This document shows, piece by piece, positions 16,364-25,014 of a stretch of DNA of 39,184 nucleotides. The stretch covers positions 1 to 39,184 of the forward strand of contig MWBL01000015.1 in assembly GCA_002069015.1 (NCBI GenBank). The letters are read 5' to 3'. Positions within the stretch are counted from its first letter, which is position 1; each line of letters begins with the position of its first letter. A program made the translations under genes and the position numbers. The notes under the pieces are model-generated. The model was not told where the DNA came from, did not search any database, and was given only the letters and a program-made list of their open reading frames with translations. The DNA is from Firmicutes bacterium ADurb.Bin300 (GTDB taxonomy: Bacteria; Bacillota; Clostridia; Oscillospirales; Acutalibacteraceae).

Positions 16364-16946
16364 TGATTTTTACTCCTTTTTCTAAAAGAAAAGTAAGCAC
16401 CATAGCGCAGAAAAATGCGGTTAGGGAGGTTAAAATTGCCGGGAGCATTATGTCCAAAGGAGTTTTGCTGCCGTAGTTGCTCCTGAGCATTGCAACGGTT
16501 GAAGGAATGAGCGTCAAAGCGGAGGTGTTGATGACCACGAATCGCACCATTTCATTTGAAGCTGTGCCCTCGGGAGCTTTCGTTTCCTCCTTAAGCCTTG
16601 AGACAGCTTCAAGTCCGAACGGTGTTGCGGCACTGCCCAGTCCCAAAAGATTTGCCGTTATATTCATTGACATAGCCTTCATAGCGGGCGAGCCTTTTTT
16701 CAGCTTTGGGAAAAGAAGCCGGAGAAGCGGTGAGAGGGCAAGGCTTATCAGCTTAGTAAGACCCGATTTTTCGGCAATGTTCATAATCCCGCTCCAAAAG
16801 GTTATTATACCCATTAGCTTAAGACATAAAAGAACAGCCGGCTGACCACCCGAGACAATAGTTGCGGACAGCTCACTCATTTTTCCGAACGCGAGTGCAC
16901 AGAAGATCGAGAGCGTCAGCATTATAGCCCAGACATAATTCATCAT
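16287..16946 (-). CDS. spmA: Spore maturation protein A with extended C-terminus
   Basis: 219 residues from ATG 16946, preceded by AAAGGT. The open frame runs on to 17072 but would cross the parE promoter, so it was shortened. The motif content is typical: MMNYVWAIMLTLSI, FWSGIMNIAEKSGL (50-63), MSMNITANLLGLGSAATPFG (92-111) and the NTSALTLIPSTV segment. SpmA proteins usually end near 195 residues; here about 26 extra, basic residues (193-219, ending WRRKGR) are read in the frame overlapping the start of spmB. A lost stop codon or small indel near the junction would explain this. Divergent from parE. Confidence 0.93.
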   Translation of the reverse strand: MMNYVWAIMLTLSIFCALAFGKMSELSATIVSGGQPAVLLCLKLMGIITFWSGIMNIAEKSGLTKLISLALSPLLRLLFPKLKKGSPAMKAMSMNITANLLGLGSAATPFGLEAVSRLKEETKAPEGTASNEMVRFVVINTSALTLIPSTVAMLRSNYGSKTPLDIMLPAILTSLTAFFCAMVLTFLLEKGVKINAEGNRFHSSRGNIRNYRFWRRKGR

Positions 16947-16991
16947 ATTAACACTACCTTTGCGTAAAACCACAATGAATATAGAAATAGC

Positions 16992-17019
16992 TTGACTAAA
17001 CCGCAATATATTGTATAAT
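16992..17019 (+). promoter_or_regulatory. SigA promoter of the parE-parC pair
   Basis: TTGACT (16992-16997), 16-nt spacer, perfect TATAAT (17014-17019). The start codon is 35 nt downstream with GGAGG at 17045-17049. Nearly consensus, so expression should be substantial. Confidence 0.85.
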
Positions 17020-17054
17020 ATCTTTAGAAATTCACACTTATCCCGGAGGCATAT

Positions 17055-17876
17055 ATGGCTAAAAAAAGGCAATACGGAAATGACAGCATATCCCAGCTCA
17101 AAGGAGCTGACAGGGTAAGAAAACGCCCTGCCGTTATTTTCGGTTCAGACAGTCTCGAGGGCTGTCAGCATTCAATATTTGAAATAATCTCTAACTCAAT
17201 TGACGAAGCGCGTGAGGGCTTTGGTGATAAGATAATTATCACGAAATATCTTGATTGCTCAATAGAGGTACAGGATTTCGGGAGAGGTCTTCCCGTGGAT
17301 TATAACTCGAAGGAACAAAGATTTAATTGGGAGCTTGTTTTCAACGAGCTTTATGCGGGAGGTAAGTACGATACAAACGAAGGCGGCAGTTATGAGTATT
17401 CCCTCGGATTAAACGGCTTGGGCTTGTGTGCGACTCAATATGCCTCCGAGTATATGGAGGCTGAGATACACAGCGGGGGCTACCGTTATTACCTTACCTT
17501 TAAGCACGGTGAACCCGTTGGCGAGATGATTAAGGAGGAGTACTTTAAAAAGGACACAGGGACTCGTATTAAATGGCGCCCGGATCTAAAGGTGTTTACC
17601 GAAATTGATGTCCCCGTTTCGTATTTTACCGAAACTCTTAAAAGACAGTCTGTTGTAAACAGCGGGATACGCTTCATATTTAAGAACCAGCTTACAGAAA
17701 CAAAGTTTGAAACGACGGAGTTCTTATATGAAAACGGAATTCAGGACTATGTACAGGAGTATTGCGGCGAGGATGCTTTTACCTCCATTCAGGTATGGCA
17801 TACCGAAAAACGCGGCAGGGACAGGCGGGGCCTTATGTTTTTCAAACAAAAAACAACTAAAGGAGTATTATCATAA
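17055..17876 (+). CDS. Topoisomerase II subunit B (ParE/GyrB-like), N-terminal part; frameshifted
   Basis: 273 codons before a premature TAA. It is the GHKL ATPase and the start of the transducer domain: GADRVRKRPAVIFGS (17-31), EIISNSIDEA (43-52) with the Mg-binding Asn, DFGRGLPVD (74-82), and GLNGLGLCATQYASE. It matches the second GyrB/ParE paralogue common in Clostridia. After GRDRR (about 17814-17828) this frame loses similarity and ends, while the overlapping next frame continues the family sequence. Relative to what I remember of homologues, about ten residues are also missing at the junction. The result is a frameshift, real or a sequence error. Strong promoter and GGAGG ribosome site. 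Confidence 0.85.
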   Translation: MAKKRQYGNDSISQLKGADRVRKRPAVIFGSDSLEGCQHSIFEIISNSIDEAREGFGDKIIITKYLDCSIEVQDFGRGLPVDYNSKEQRFNWELVFNELYAGGKYDTNEGGSYEYSLGLNGLGLCATQYASEYMEAEIHSGGYRYYLTFKHGEPVGEMIKEEYFKKDTGTRIKWRPDLKVFTEIDVPVSYFTETLKRQSVVNSGIRFIFKNQLTETKFETTEFLYENGIQDYVQEYCGEDAFTSIQVWHTEKRGRDRRGLMFFKQKTTKGVLS

Positions 17877-19008
17877 TTCAAGTTTTTTAGAATACGGCGG
17901 CGCTCCCGAAAAGGCCGTAAGAAGCGCTTTCGTCTCCCAAACAGATTCGTATCTTAAGCAGAATAATAAATACTTAAAAAGCGACGGGAAAATATCCTTT
18001 CAGGATATAGAGGACTGTTTAATTCTTGTTATCTCTTCCTTTTCAACTCAGACCTCATATGAAAACCAGACAAAAAAGGCTATTAACAACAAATTCATAC
18101 AAGAGGCAATGACCGAATTTTTGCGCCATCAGCTTGAGGTTTATTTTATTGAGAACAGGCTTGAAGCGGACAAGGTTTGCGAACAGGTTCTTATTAATAT
18201 GAGAAGCCGAGTTAAGGCTGAAAGCACAAGACAAAACCTAAAAAAAGTATTGGCACTATCAAATGATATGTCCGGTCGGGTTGAAAAATTCGTCGATTGC
18301 CGCTCAAAGGATTCAAATGAGCGCGAATTATTTATAGTAGAGGGCGACTCGGCGCTCGGAGCTTGCAAGCAGGCGAGGGATTCAAGCTTTCAGGCGGTAA
18401 TTCCGGTGCGCGGTAAAATATTTAATTGTCTGAAATCGGAGTATGACAGAATATTTAAGAATGAAATAATAACGGATTTATTAAAGGTTATCGGGTGCGG
18501 AGTCGAGGTAAGCTCAAAGTCCAATAAGGATATTTCATCATTTAACCTTGAAAACCTGCGTTGGAGCAAAATTATAATATGCACAGACGCCGACTTTGAC
18601 GGCTTCCACATAAGAACACTTATTCTGACTTTAATATACCGTCTCGTACCGACTTTGATAAACGCGGGGAAGGTGTATATTGCAGAGTCTCCGCTGTATG
18701 AAATAAGCACAAAGGACGAGGTGTATTTTTGCTACACCGAAAAGGAAAAGGCGCAGACGCTTGAAAAAATCGGGAATATGAAATATACGATACAACGCTC
18801 TAAGGGTCTTGGTGAAAACGATGCCGATATGATGTGGCTTACAACAATGAACCCCGCTACCAGAAGATTAATAAAGGTTGAACCAAATAATATTAAAGAG
18901 GAAGTTGACGAAAAATTTGAGCTTCTTTTAGGCGATAATCTTCAAGGCAGAAAAGAGCATATAGCTGAAAACGGATATATGTACATTGACCTTGCCGACC
19001 TGTCCTAA
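17707..19008 (+). CDS. Topoisomerase II subunit B (ParE/GyrB-like), C-terminal part; frameshifted
   Basis: Real homology in this frame starts around 17832 with LCFSN, then EYYHNSSFLEYGG; the upstream part of the open frame is a shadow of the N-terminal piece. It contains the Toprim domain: ELFIVEGDSALG (the EGDSA signature), PVRGKIFNCLK, the metal site DADFDGFHIRT, and the SKGLGENDADMMW tail that contacts subunit A. There is no convincing start codon with a ribosome site, so independent translation is unlikely. Joined to the upstream piece it would give a protein of about 650 residues. Apart from the junction, every motif looks intact, which suggests a very recent mutation or an assembly error. 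parC-like follows after 20 nt. Confidence 0.85.
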   Translation: MKRRSSYMKTEFRTMYRSIAARMLLPPFRYGIPKNAAGTGGALCFSNKKQLKEYYHNSSFLEYGGAPEKAVRSAFVSQTDSYLKQNNKYLKSDGKISFQDIEDCLILVISSFSTQTSYENQTKKAINNKFIQEAMTEFLRHQLEVYFIENRLEADKVCEQVLINMRSRVKAESTRQNLKKVLALSNDMSGRVEKFVDCRSKDSNERELFIVEGDSALGACKQARDSSFQAVIPVRGKIFNCLKSEYDRIFKNEIITDLLKVIGCGVEVSSKSNKDISSFNLENLRWSKIIICTDADFDGFHIRTLILTLIYRLVPTLINAGKVYIAESPLYEISTKDEVYFCYTEKEKAQTLEKIGNMKYTIQRSKGLGENDADMMWLTTMNPATRRLIKVEPNNIKEEVDEKFELLLGDNLQGRKEHIAENGYMYIDLADLS

Positions 19009-19028
19009 ATACGGAGGAATAAAAATTT

Positions 19029-21269
19029 ATGGCGAAAAAACCTAAGGATATAAATAAAAAGAACGAAGAGCCTCAGATAAAAGCGAATATCGCGGGGGCC
19101 GGTGAAATAGTAAATCAGCTGATAACCGACACGCTTGAAGTAAATTTTATGCCATACGCAATGAGCGTAATTATGTCGCGTGCAATCCCGGAGATTGACG
19201 GTCTGAAGCCCTCTCACCGCAAACTCCTTTATACCATGTATAAAATGGGCTTGCTTTCGGGACCGAGAACAAAATCGGCAAATATTGTCGGCAGGACGAT
19301 GCAGCTTAACCCGCACGGTGATGCCGCCATTTATGATACCATGGTCAGGCTTTCACGCGGGAACGAATCACTGCTTCATCCCTTTGTTGACAGCAAGGGT
19401 AATTTCGGCAAAGCTTATTCAAGCAATATGCAGTATGCGGCAGCCCGTTATACAGAGGCGAAGCTGCTGCCTATATGCAATGAGCTTTTCGCTGATATTG
19501 ACAAGGACACAGTGGATTTTGCAGATAATTATGACGGGACGATGAAGGAGCCGACTCTTCTTCCGGTAACTTTTCCGATTATTTTGACAAATGCAAATTA
19601 TGGCATTGCAGTAGGTATGGCTAGTCAGATAGCCTCATTTAACTTAAGGGAAATATGCGACGCCACGATAGAGCTTATAAAAAATCCCGATTTTGATGTT
19701 TCTCAAATTGTTAAAGCTCCCGATTTTGTTTCGGGCGGATATATAGTGTATAACAGAGAAACGCTTGACGAAATTATTGAATCCGGCAGAGGCTCAATAA
19801 GGGTCAGAGCAAAATATGTATATGACAAATCAAATAATTGTATAGACATTACCGAAATCCCTCCGAGAGTAACCTCGGAACAAATAATCGACAGAATTGT
19901 AGAGCGTGTAAAGGCGGGGGTTATTAAGGAAATCAGCGACGTTCGCGACGAAACGGACAAGGGCGGGCTTAAAATCACGATAGACCTTAAAAGAGGTACA
20001 GACCCTGATAGGCTGATGAAAAGGCTTTACAAGCTGACTGCTCTTGAGGATACGTTTTCGTGCAACTTCAACATCCTAATAGCAGGCGCACCGATGGTGC
20101 TCGGAGTCACGGACATACTCAGTGAATGGATAGCCTTCCGAGAGGAATGCGTGCGCAGGCGCGTCTATTTTGATTTAGGAAAGGCGAAAGAGCGGCTGCA
20201 CCTGCTTTTGGGACTTAAGAAAATACTGCTCGACATCGACAAGGCTATAAAGATAATCCGCAACACGGACGAGGAGGCGGAGGTAGTTCCGAATTTGATG
20301 ATCGGCTTCGGAATTGACAAAACCCAAGCTGAGTTCGTCGCTGAAATCAGGCTCAGGCACTTGAACCGCGAATATATCTTAAAAAGAACCGCGGATATTG
20401 AAGCCTTGCAAAAGGCTGTCGGGGATATGGAGGATATCTTAAAATCTAAAACACGTATAAGGAAAATTATAATCTCCGAACTCAATTCCGTTAAAGAAAA
20501 ATACGGAATAGACAGGAAGAGCGAAATAATTTATCCTGCGGACGAGGACGACGAGAGACCAAAAGAGCAGATTTCCGATTATCCCGTTAATCTTTTTTTC
20601 ACACAAGAGGGTTATTTTAAGAAAATAACGCCCCTTTCGCTTCGGATGGGCGGAGAGCATAAGCTCAAGGAAGGTGACAGAATAATTCAGACTCTTGAGG
20701 CGTCTAATTCCTGCGATTTACTTTTCTTTACCGACAAGCAGCAGGTTTACAAGTCGAGAGCGTGTGATTTTGAGGACACGAAGGCGAGCGTACTTGGTGA
20801 TTTTGTAGGCTCCAAGCTCGAGTTTGACGACGACGAAAAAGCGATATATATGGCGGTTACAACCGACTACAAGGGATATATGCTTTTCTTTTTTGAAAAC
20901 GGTAAGTCGGCAAAGGTCGATATGGACGCCTACAAAACAAAGACAAACAGAAGAAAGCTTATTAACGCATACTCTGACAAATCACCCTTAACAGCCGCGG
21001 CGCAAATCAGCGGGGATGAGCAGTTTGTATTGCTTTCAAGCGCGGGCCGCATTCTTATTATGAACAGCGCTGCAATTTCATCCAAAATGTCAAAAGGTGT
21101 AGCCGGGGTAAACGTAATGACGCTTAAGAAAAATCAAAGGCTTGTTTCGGTACGTCAATACAAAGAGGGTGAGTTTGTAAATCCGCACAGATATCGTACT
21201 AAAAGTCTACCCGCGGCAGGAGCGGTTTTAAGTGCGGCTGACAAGGGAGAACAGCTAACCTTTGAATAA
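19029..21269 (+). CDS. Topoisomerase II subunit A (ParC/GyrA-like paralogue)
   Basis: 746 residues. The breakage-reunion core is complete: PEIDGLKPSHRKLLYTMYKM (54-73), NPHGDAAIYDTMVR (94-107) and the active-site AAARYTEAK with Tyr141. At the position of GyrA Ser83 in E. coli there is Ala99, while the Asp87 equivalent (Asp103) is kept. The C-terminal beta-pinwheel is short and I see no QRRGGRG GyrA box, which argues against supercoiling activity and for a topoisomerase IV-like or specialised relaxing/decatenating enzyme. It is coupled to the B subunit (20-nt gap). Canonical gyrA/gyrB are expected elsewhere in the genome (inference). Confidence 0.92.
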   Translation: MAKKPKDINKKNEEPQIKANIAGAGEIVNQLITDTLEVNFMPYAMSVIMSRAIPEIDGLKPSHRKLLYTMYKMGLLSGPRTKSANIVGRTMQLNPHGDAAIYDTMVRLSRGNESLLHPFVDSKGNFGKAYSSNMQYAAARYTEAKLLPICNELFADIDKDTVDFADNYDGTMKEPTLLPVTFPIILTNANYGIAVGMASQIASFNLREICDATIELIKNPDFDVSQIVKAPDFVSGGYIVYNRETLDEIIESGRGSIRVRAKYVYDKSNNCIDITEIPPRVTSEQIIDRIVERVKAGVIKEISDVRDETDKGGLKITIDLKRGTDPDRLMKRLYKLTALEDTFSCNFNILIAGAPMVLGVTDILSEWIAFREECVRRRVYFDLGKAKERLHLLLGLKKILLDIDKAIKIIRNTDEEAEVVPNLMIGFGIDKTQAEFVAEIRLRHLNREYILKRTADIEALQKAVGDMEDILKSKTRIRKIIISELNSVKEKYGIDRKSEIIYPADEDDERPKEQISDYPVNLFFTQEGYFKKITPLSLRMGGEHKLKEGDRIIQTLEASNSCDLLFFTDKQQVYKSRACDFEDTKASVLGDFVGSKLEFDDDEKAIYMAVTTDYKGYMLFFFENGKSAKVDMDAYKTKTNRRKLINAYSDKSPLTAAAQISGDEQFVLLSSAGRILIMNSAAISSKMSKGVAGVNVMTLKKNQRLVSVRQYKEGEFVNPHRYRTKSLPAAGAVLSAADKGEQLTFE

Positions 21270-21272
21270 AAA

Positions 21273-21305
21273 AAAGACTGTCTCCGCAAAAAGGAGACAG
21301 TCTTT
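21273..21305. terminator. Bidirectional terminator between parC-like and DUF378
   Basis: AAAGACTGTCTCC pairs with GGAGACAGTCTTT (13 bp) around a 7-nt loop. A T-run flanks it on the minus-strand side and TCTTTGTTGT on the plus side, so it can end both convergent genes. It begins within 4 nt of the parC-like stop. Confidence 0.9.
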
Positions 21306-21312
21306 GTTGTCT

Positions 21313-21531
21313 TTACTCTACAGAATCGCCTTGTTTTACAAGAGCGTTTTCTCTGAAAAGAAGAGATATGCACCAAATTCCTGCTAACGCAACCAACGTG
21401 TAGATTATTCTGCTGATTATCGCTGCCTGTCCGCCGAACAGCCATGCTACGACATCAAACTGGAAAATCCCTATAGCGCCCCAATTCAGAGCACCGATAA
21501 TTGTAATTACAAGCGCAATTTTATCTAACAT
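21313..21531 (-). CDS. DUF378 small membrane protein
   Basis: 72 residues with two hydrophobic helices (about 4-23 and 38-60). It opens with LDKIALVITIIGALNWGAIG, the DUF378 hallmark including the conserved NWG. The function of the family is unknown; it is common as a monocistronic gene in Firmicutes. AAGGAG lies 10 nt before the ATG, and the shared terminator 21273-21305 closes it. Confidence 0.93.
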   Translation of the reverse strand: MLDKIALVITIIGALNWGAIGIFQFDVVAWLFGGQAAIISRIIYTLVALAGIWCISLLFRENALVKQGDSVE

Positions 21532-21581
21532 TTATATTTCAACTCCTTTTGTGCTTTACTTTATTATTTGTTCTTTCTTTT

Positions 21582-21609
21582 TTGATATACTTTTTTTTAA
21601 AGGTATTAT
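21582..21609 (+). promoter_or_regulatory. Probable SigA promoter of addBA
   Basis: TTGATA (21582-21587), 16-nt spacer containing a T-run, TATTAT (21604-21609). The transcript would start about 15 nt before the TTG codon, just ahead of the GAGGTGAT ribosome site. Confidence 0.5.
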
Positions 21610-21630
21610 TTTCCTTTTTGAGGTGATAAT

Positions 21631-24600
21631 TTGCTGTATTTTGTTTTTGGAAGAGCCGGAAGCGGAAAAACCACATTCCTTCGAAACCTGATAAAGGATT
21701 TTGTGGGCAGTAGTGATGAAATACCGATATTAATAGTTCCGGAGCAGTATTCTTTTGAAAGTGAAAGAGAATTGCTCCGTATTCTCGGACCCGATAAAAT
21801 CAACCGAGTTGAAAACCTCAGCTTTTCAAGACTTGCCCATAAGGTCGTATCGAAATACAAAAAAATTAAAAAGCCGTTTATTACGGATGCAGAAAGATCC
21901 GTCATAATGAGTATGTGTCTTAATGAGCTTTCCGATACCTTGGAAATTTACGGCAAGCATACTAACTCAACGGAGGTTCTTGAGCAGTTAATCAATGCCG
22001 ATATTCAAATGCGTCAAAGCTGTGTTTTACCTCAGGAGCTATCTACTGCAAGTGAAAATACTAAAAATTTTATTTTAAAACAAAAAATGCGTGAAATCGC
22101 CTTAATCAGCGAATCATATCGTGCGCAAATCAGCGCAAAGTATGAGGATGAAAGCGGTGAACTTGACGAGCTTGCCCATCTTATTGCAGAAAACAACCTT
22201 TTCGAAGACAGAGTAATAATGCTTGACTCCTTTAGAGGATTTACACGCCAGGAAATGAAAGTTTTTGTTGAATTGCTTAAGAGGGCAAAAGCCGTATATA
22301 TTTCCATTTGCGCGAATGATTTTTCGGATGCAGCCGAAGGCTTCGGCGCGTTTACCCACACCACGGAATTCGCAAAAAAACTCAGAGCTCTCGCAAAAGA
22401 AAATGATGTAAGGATAGCTAAGTGCGCGTATCTTTCCTCGGCAGCCAAATTTAACAATTTCCCGCCGGGGCAGACAAAACCTGTACGCGAGACGATTTCG
22501 GCTCTTGAGCATTCGCTTTATTCACCGCAGTTTGAGGGTTATTCAAAAGAAACGGGAGACATCGTTCTTGTTTCTGCCCGGGATAAGGCTGACGAGAGCG
22601 AATTTGTAGCCCGCGAAATAAGGCGTTTGACAAGAGAAGAAAAAATCCGCTGCCGTGATATATATATTATCGAGCGTACCGAAGGGAGCTATAAACCCTT
22701 TTTATTGAATGCGATACGCCGTAACGGATTGCCTGTCTTTGATGACGCAAGACGATGCGTCTTTAATGAGCCGCTTTTTTTCAGCATATATTACGCAATT
22801 GAAAGCGTTGTAAAGGGTTTTTCCACACAAAGTATAATGAGATATTTAAAAACAGGTCTTTCCGACATTGAACTATTTGAGATTTGCCTTGTTGACAATT
22901 ATACGGTTGTTTGGGACATAGACGGGGCAGCTTGGAAGAAGGAATGGAAAAATCATCCCTCCGGACTCGGTTACAGCTTGAACCAGAAAGCGGCCGAAAA
23001 TCTAAAAAAGATAAATGATATCAGAAGCCGCATATTAAAGCCGCTTCTTTGGTTAAAGGAAGAAACCGCCGACGCGGACGGCACAGCCATATCAAAGGCC
23101 GTTTTTGATTTTGTAATTAATACGGGAATGCGGGAAAGGCTTTTAGAGCTTGCGCTTATATCCGAAAGCGAAGGACGAGCGGGGGAGGTAGCTCAAAAAA
23201 ATGAGCTATGGAACGCTCTTGTTTCAATTCTTGAACAAGCGGTATTTCTCTTCGGGGAGAAAAAGCTATCACTTAAAAGATTTTGTGAGATTTTTAAACT
23301 ATTAGCCTTGAAAACAACTCTCGGAGTAATTCCTCAAGGGATAGACGAGATTACCATAGGGGCGGCAGACAGAATAAGAACAGAAGACGCAAGAGTTGTA
23401 TTTATCGTCGGCGCAAATGACGGGATTTTTCCGCTCGACATTAGAGCAAACGGAGTGTTCTCGGAGGCTGACAGGAAGGAACTGCTTAGTCTCGGAATAG
23501 AAATGTCGTTTCCATATGAATATATGGCAGCACAAGAGCGCTTCATAACATATTGCGCTTTAACCGCAGCACGAGAAAGGCTTTATGTGAGTTATTCAAA
23601 ATACTCTTTTTCGGGAGAAAATTTAAAACCCTCCGAAATAGTCACTCATTTAGAATTGTACTTCAAAAACTGCAAAAAAGTCTCTGCCTCGGGCAGTTCA
23701 CTCTTGGAAAATATTGAAAGCGGTGAATCAGCCTTGTCGGTGTATGCTCAGAATATTTCTAATGACAGTGTTTTCACGGCTTCGCTCAGATCAAGCATTT
23801 CGCATTTTGATGAATATTCTCCAAGACTTAAGGCTCTTGATAAAGCCGCGTCAAAAGGCGAGATAAAAATAGAGGACAAAAAAACCGCGCTCGACCTTTT
23901 CGGTAAAAATATTACGCTATCCGCTTCTAAGCTTCAAAGCTATTTTGAGTGCCCTTTTTCATATTTTTGTAAATACGGTCTTTCTGTAAAAGAGCTTCGT
24001 GCCGCAAGTCTTGATTTCGCAAAAAGCGGCTCGGTAATTCATTTTGTTTTAGAGGGTATTTTGAAAGAAATGACGAAAGAAGAATTACTGTCTGCCGATG
24101 AAACAACTCTGAAAAACAAAATTGACGAGCTGTTAAACGCTTATCTTGAGGAAATGATGGGCGGAAAAGAGGGCAAGTCAAATCGCTTTTTAAATTTATT
24201 TTACAGATTGTCACGCGCAGTCTTTGCCGTTATTTCAAGGCTAAAAAATGAGCTTAAGTTAGGGCAGTTTGTTCCCGTTGAATACGAGCTTTACATAGGG
24301 GGCGACGAAATACCCCCTTTGACAATACCTCTGAGCGACGGCTCTGATGTAAAGGTAACGGGAATTGTTGACCGTGTTGATATAATGACAAGCGACGATA
24401 AAAAGTATTTAAGAATTATTGATTATAAAACGGGGAAAAAGGAGTTCAACCTTTCGGATGTCATTCAAGGGCGGGATATTCAAATGTGTCTATATCTGCT
24501 GACTATAGATAAGAACGGAAAAGAATATTTCGGTAACACAATACCTGCGGGAGTTTTATATTTGCCGTCAAAGATTGGTATAAAGAATATGAAATACGGC

Positions 24601-25014
24601 AGAAATCCCAAGGATGCCGAGATAGAACGCAGAAAGCTTGAAAGCGGCAAGCTTTCCGGTATGATTCTTGATGACGCTTGCGTTATAAAAGGAATGGGCG
24701 CAACTGAGCTTGAAGGCTATTTCCCCGTAAAATATGACAAGTATGGTAAATTAGTCGGCAATCTTTACAACGCACAGCATCTTGGTAAGCTAAGCCGAAA
24801 AATTGAAAAAATTATAACCGATATGGGGGAGGCTCTTCACAGCGGAGAAATCCCGCCATATCCTTTCGTGGACAGTAATGATTATAGTGCATGCACTTAC
24901 TGTGATTATAAATCCGTTTGCGGTTTTGAAACCGGTGATCGTGTAAAGAATATTGAAAAACTGCACCATGATAAGGTACTCGAAATGCTTGAAAAGGAGT
25001 ATACGAATGAGTAA
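21631..25014 (+). CDS. addB: ATP-dependent helicase/nuclease subunit B (AddB)
   Basis: 1127 residues. The Walker A motif GRAGSGKTTF is at 7-16; the central region is the degenerate helicase of AddB; the C-terminal RecB-type nuclease has VDRVDIM and RIIDYKTGK. The four cysteines of the Fe-S staple are present: C774 (ECPFSYFCKYG) and C1088, C1091, C1097 (CTYCDYKSVC). With AddA it processes double-strand ends to a Chi-like site for RecA loading. It starts at TTG 21631 with GAGGTGAT just upstream. Its last 8 nt overlap the first codons of addA, indicating translational coupling. Confidence 0.96.
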   Translation: MLYFVFGRAGSGKTTFLRNLIKDFVGSSDEIPILIVPEQYSFESERELLRILGPDKINRVENLSFSRLAHKVVSKYKKIKKPFITDAERSVIMSMCLNELSDTLEIYGKHTNSTEVLEQLINADIQMRQSCVLPQELSTASENTKNFILKQKMREIALISESYRAQISAKYEDESGELDELAHLIAENNLFEDRVIMLDSFRGFTRQEMKVFVELLKRAKAVYISICANDFSDAAEGFGAFTHTTEFAKKLRALAKENDVRIAKCAYLSSAAKFNNFPPGQTKPVRETISALEHSLYSPQFEGYSKETGDIVLVSARDKADESEFVAREIRRLTREEKIRCRDIYIIERTEGSYKPFLLNAIRRNGLPVFDDARRCVFNEPLFFSIYYAIESVVKGFSTQSIMRYLKTGLSDIELFEICLVDNYTVVWDIDGAAWKKEWKNHPSGLGYSLNQKAAENLKKINDIRSRILKPLLWLKEETADADGTAISKAVFDFVINTGMRERLLELALISESEGRAGEVAQKNELWNALVSILEQAVFLFGEKKLSLKRFCEIFKLLALKTTLGVIPQGIDEITIGAADRIRTEDARVVFIVGANDGIFPLDIRANGVFSEADRKELLSLGIEMSFPYEYMAAQERFITYCALTAARERLYVSYSKYSFSGENLKPSEIVTHLELYFKNCKKVSASGSSLLENIESGESALSVYAQNISNDSVFTASLRSSISHFDEYSPRLKALDKAASKGEIKIEDKKTALDLFGKNITLSASKLQSYFECPFSYFCKYGLSVKELRAASLDFAKSGSVIHFVLEGILKEMTKEELLSADETTLKNKIDELLNAYLEEMMGGKEGKSNRFLNLFYRLSRAVFAVISRLKNELKLGQFVPVEYELYIGGDEIPPLTIPLSDGSDVKVTGIVDRVDIMTSDDKKYLRIIDYKTGKKEFNLSDVIQGRDIQMCLYLLTIDKNGKEYFGNTIPAGVLYLPSKIGIKNMKYGRNPKDAEIERRKLESGKLSGMILDDACVIKGMGATELEGYFPVKYDKYGKLVGNLYNAQHLGKLSRKIEKIITDMGEALHSGEIPPYPFVDSNDYSACTYCDYKSVCGFETGDRVKNIEKLHHDKVLEMLEKEYTNE

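Noticed and set aside
22032..22457. 141-codon minus-strand open frame inside addB
   Set aside because: Antisense shadow of addB; no start signal or homology-like pattern.
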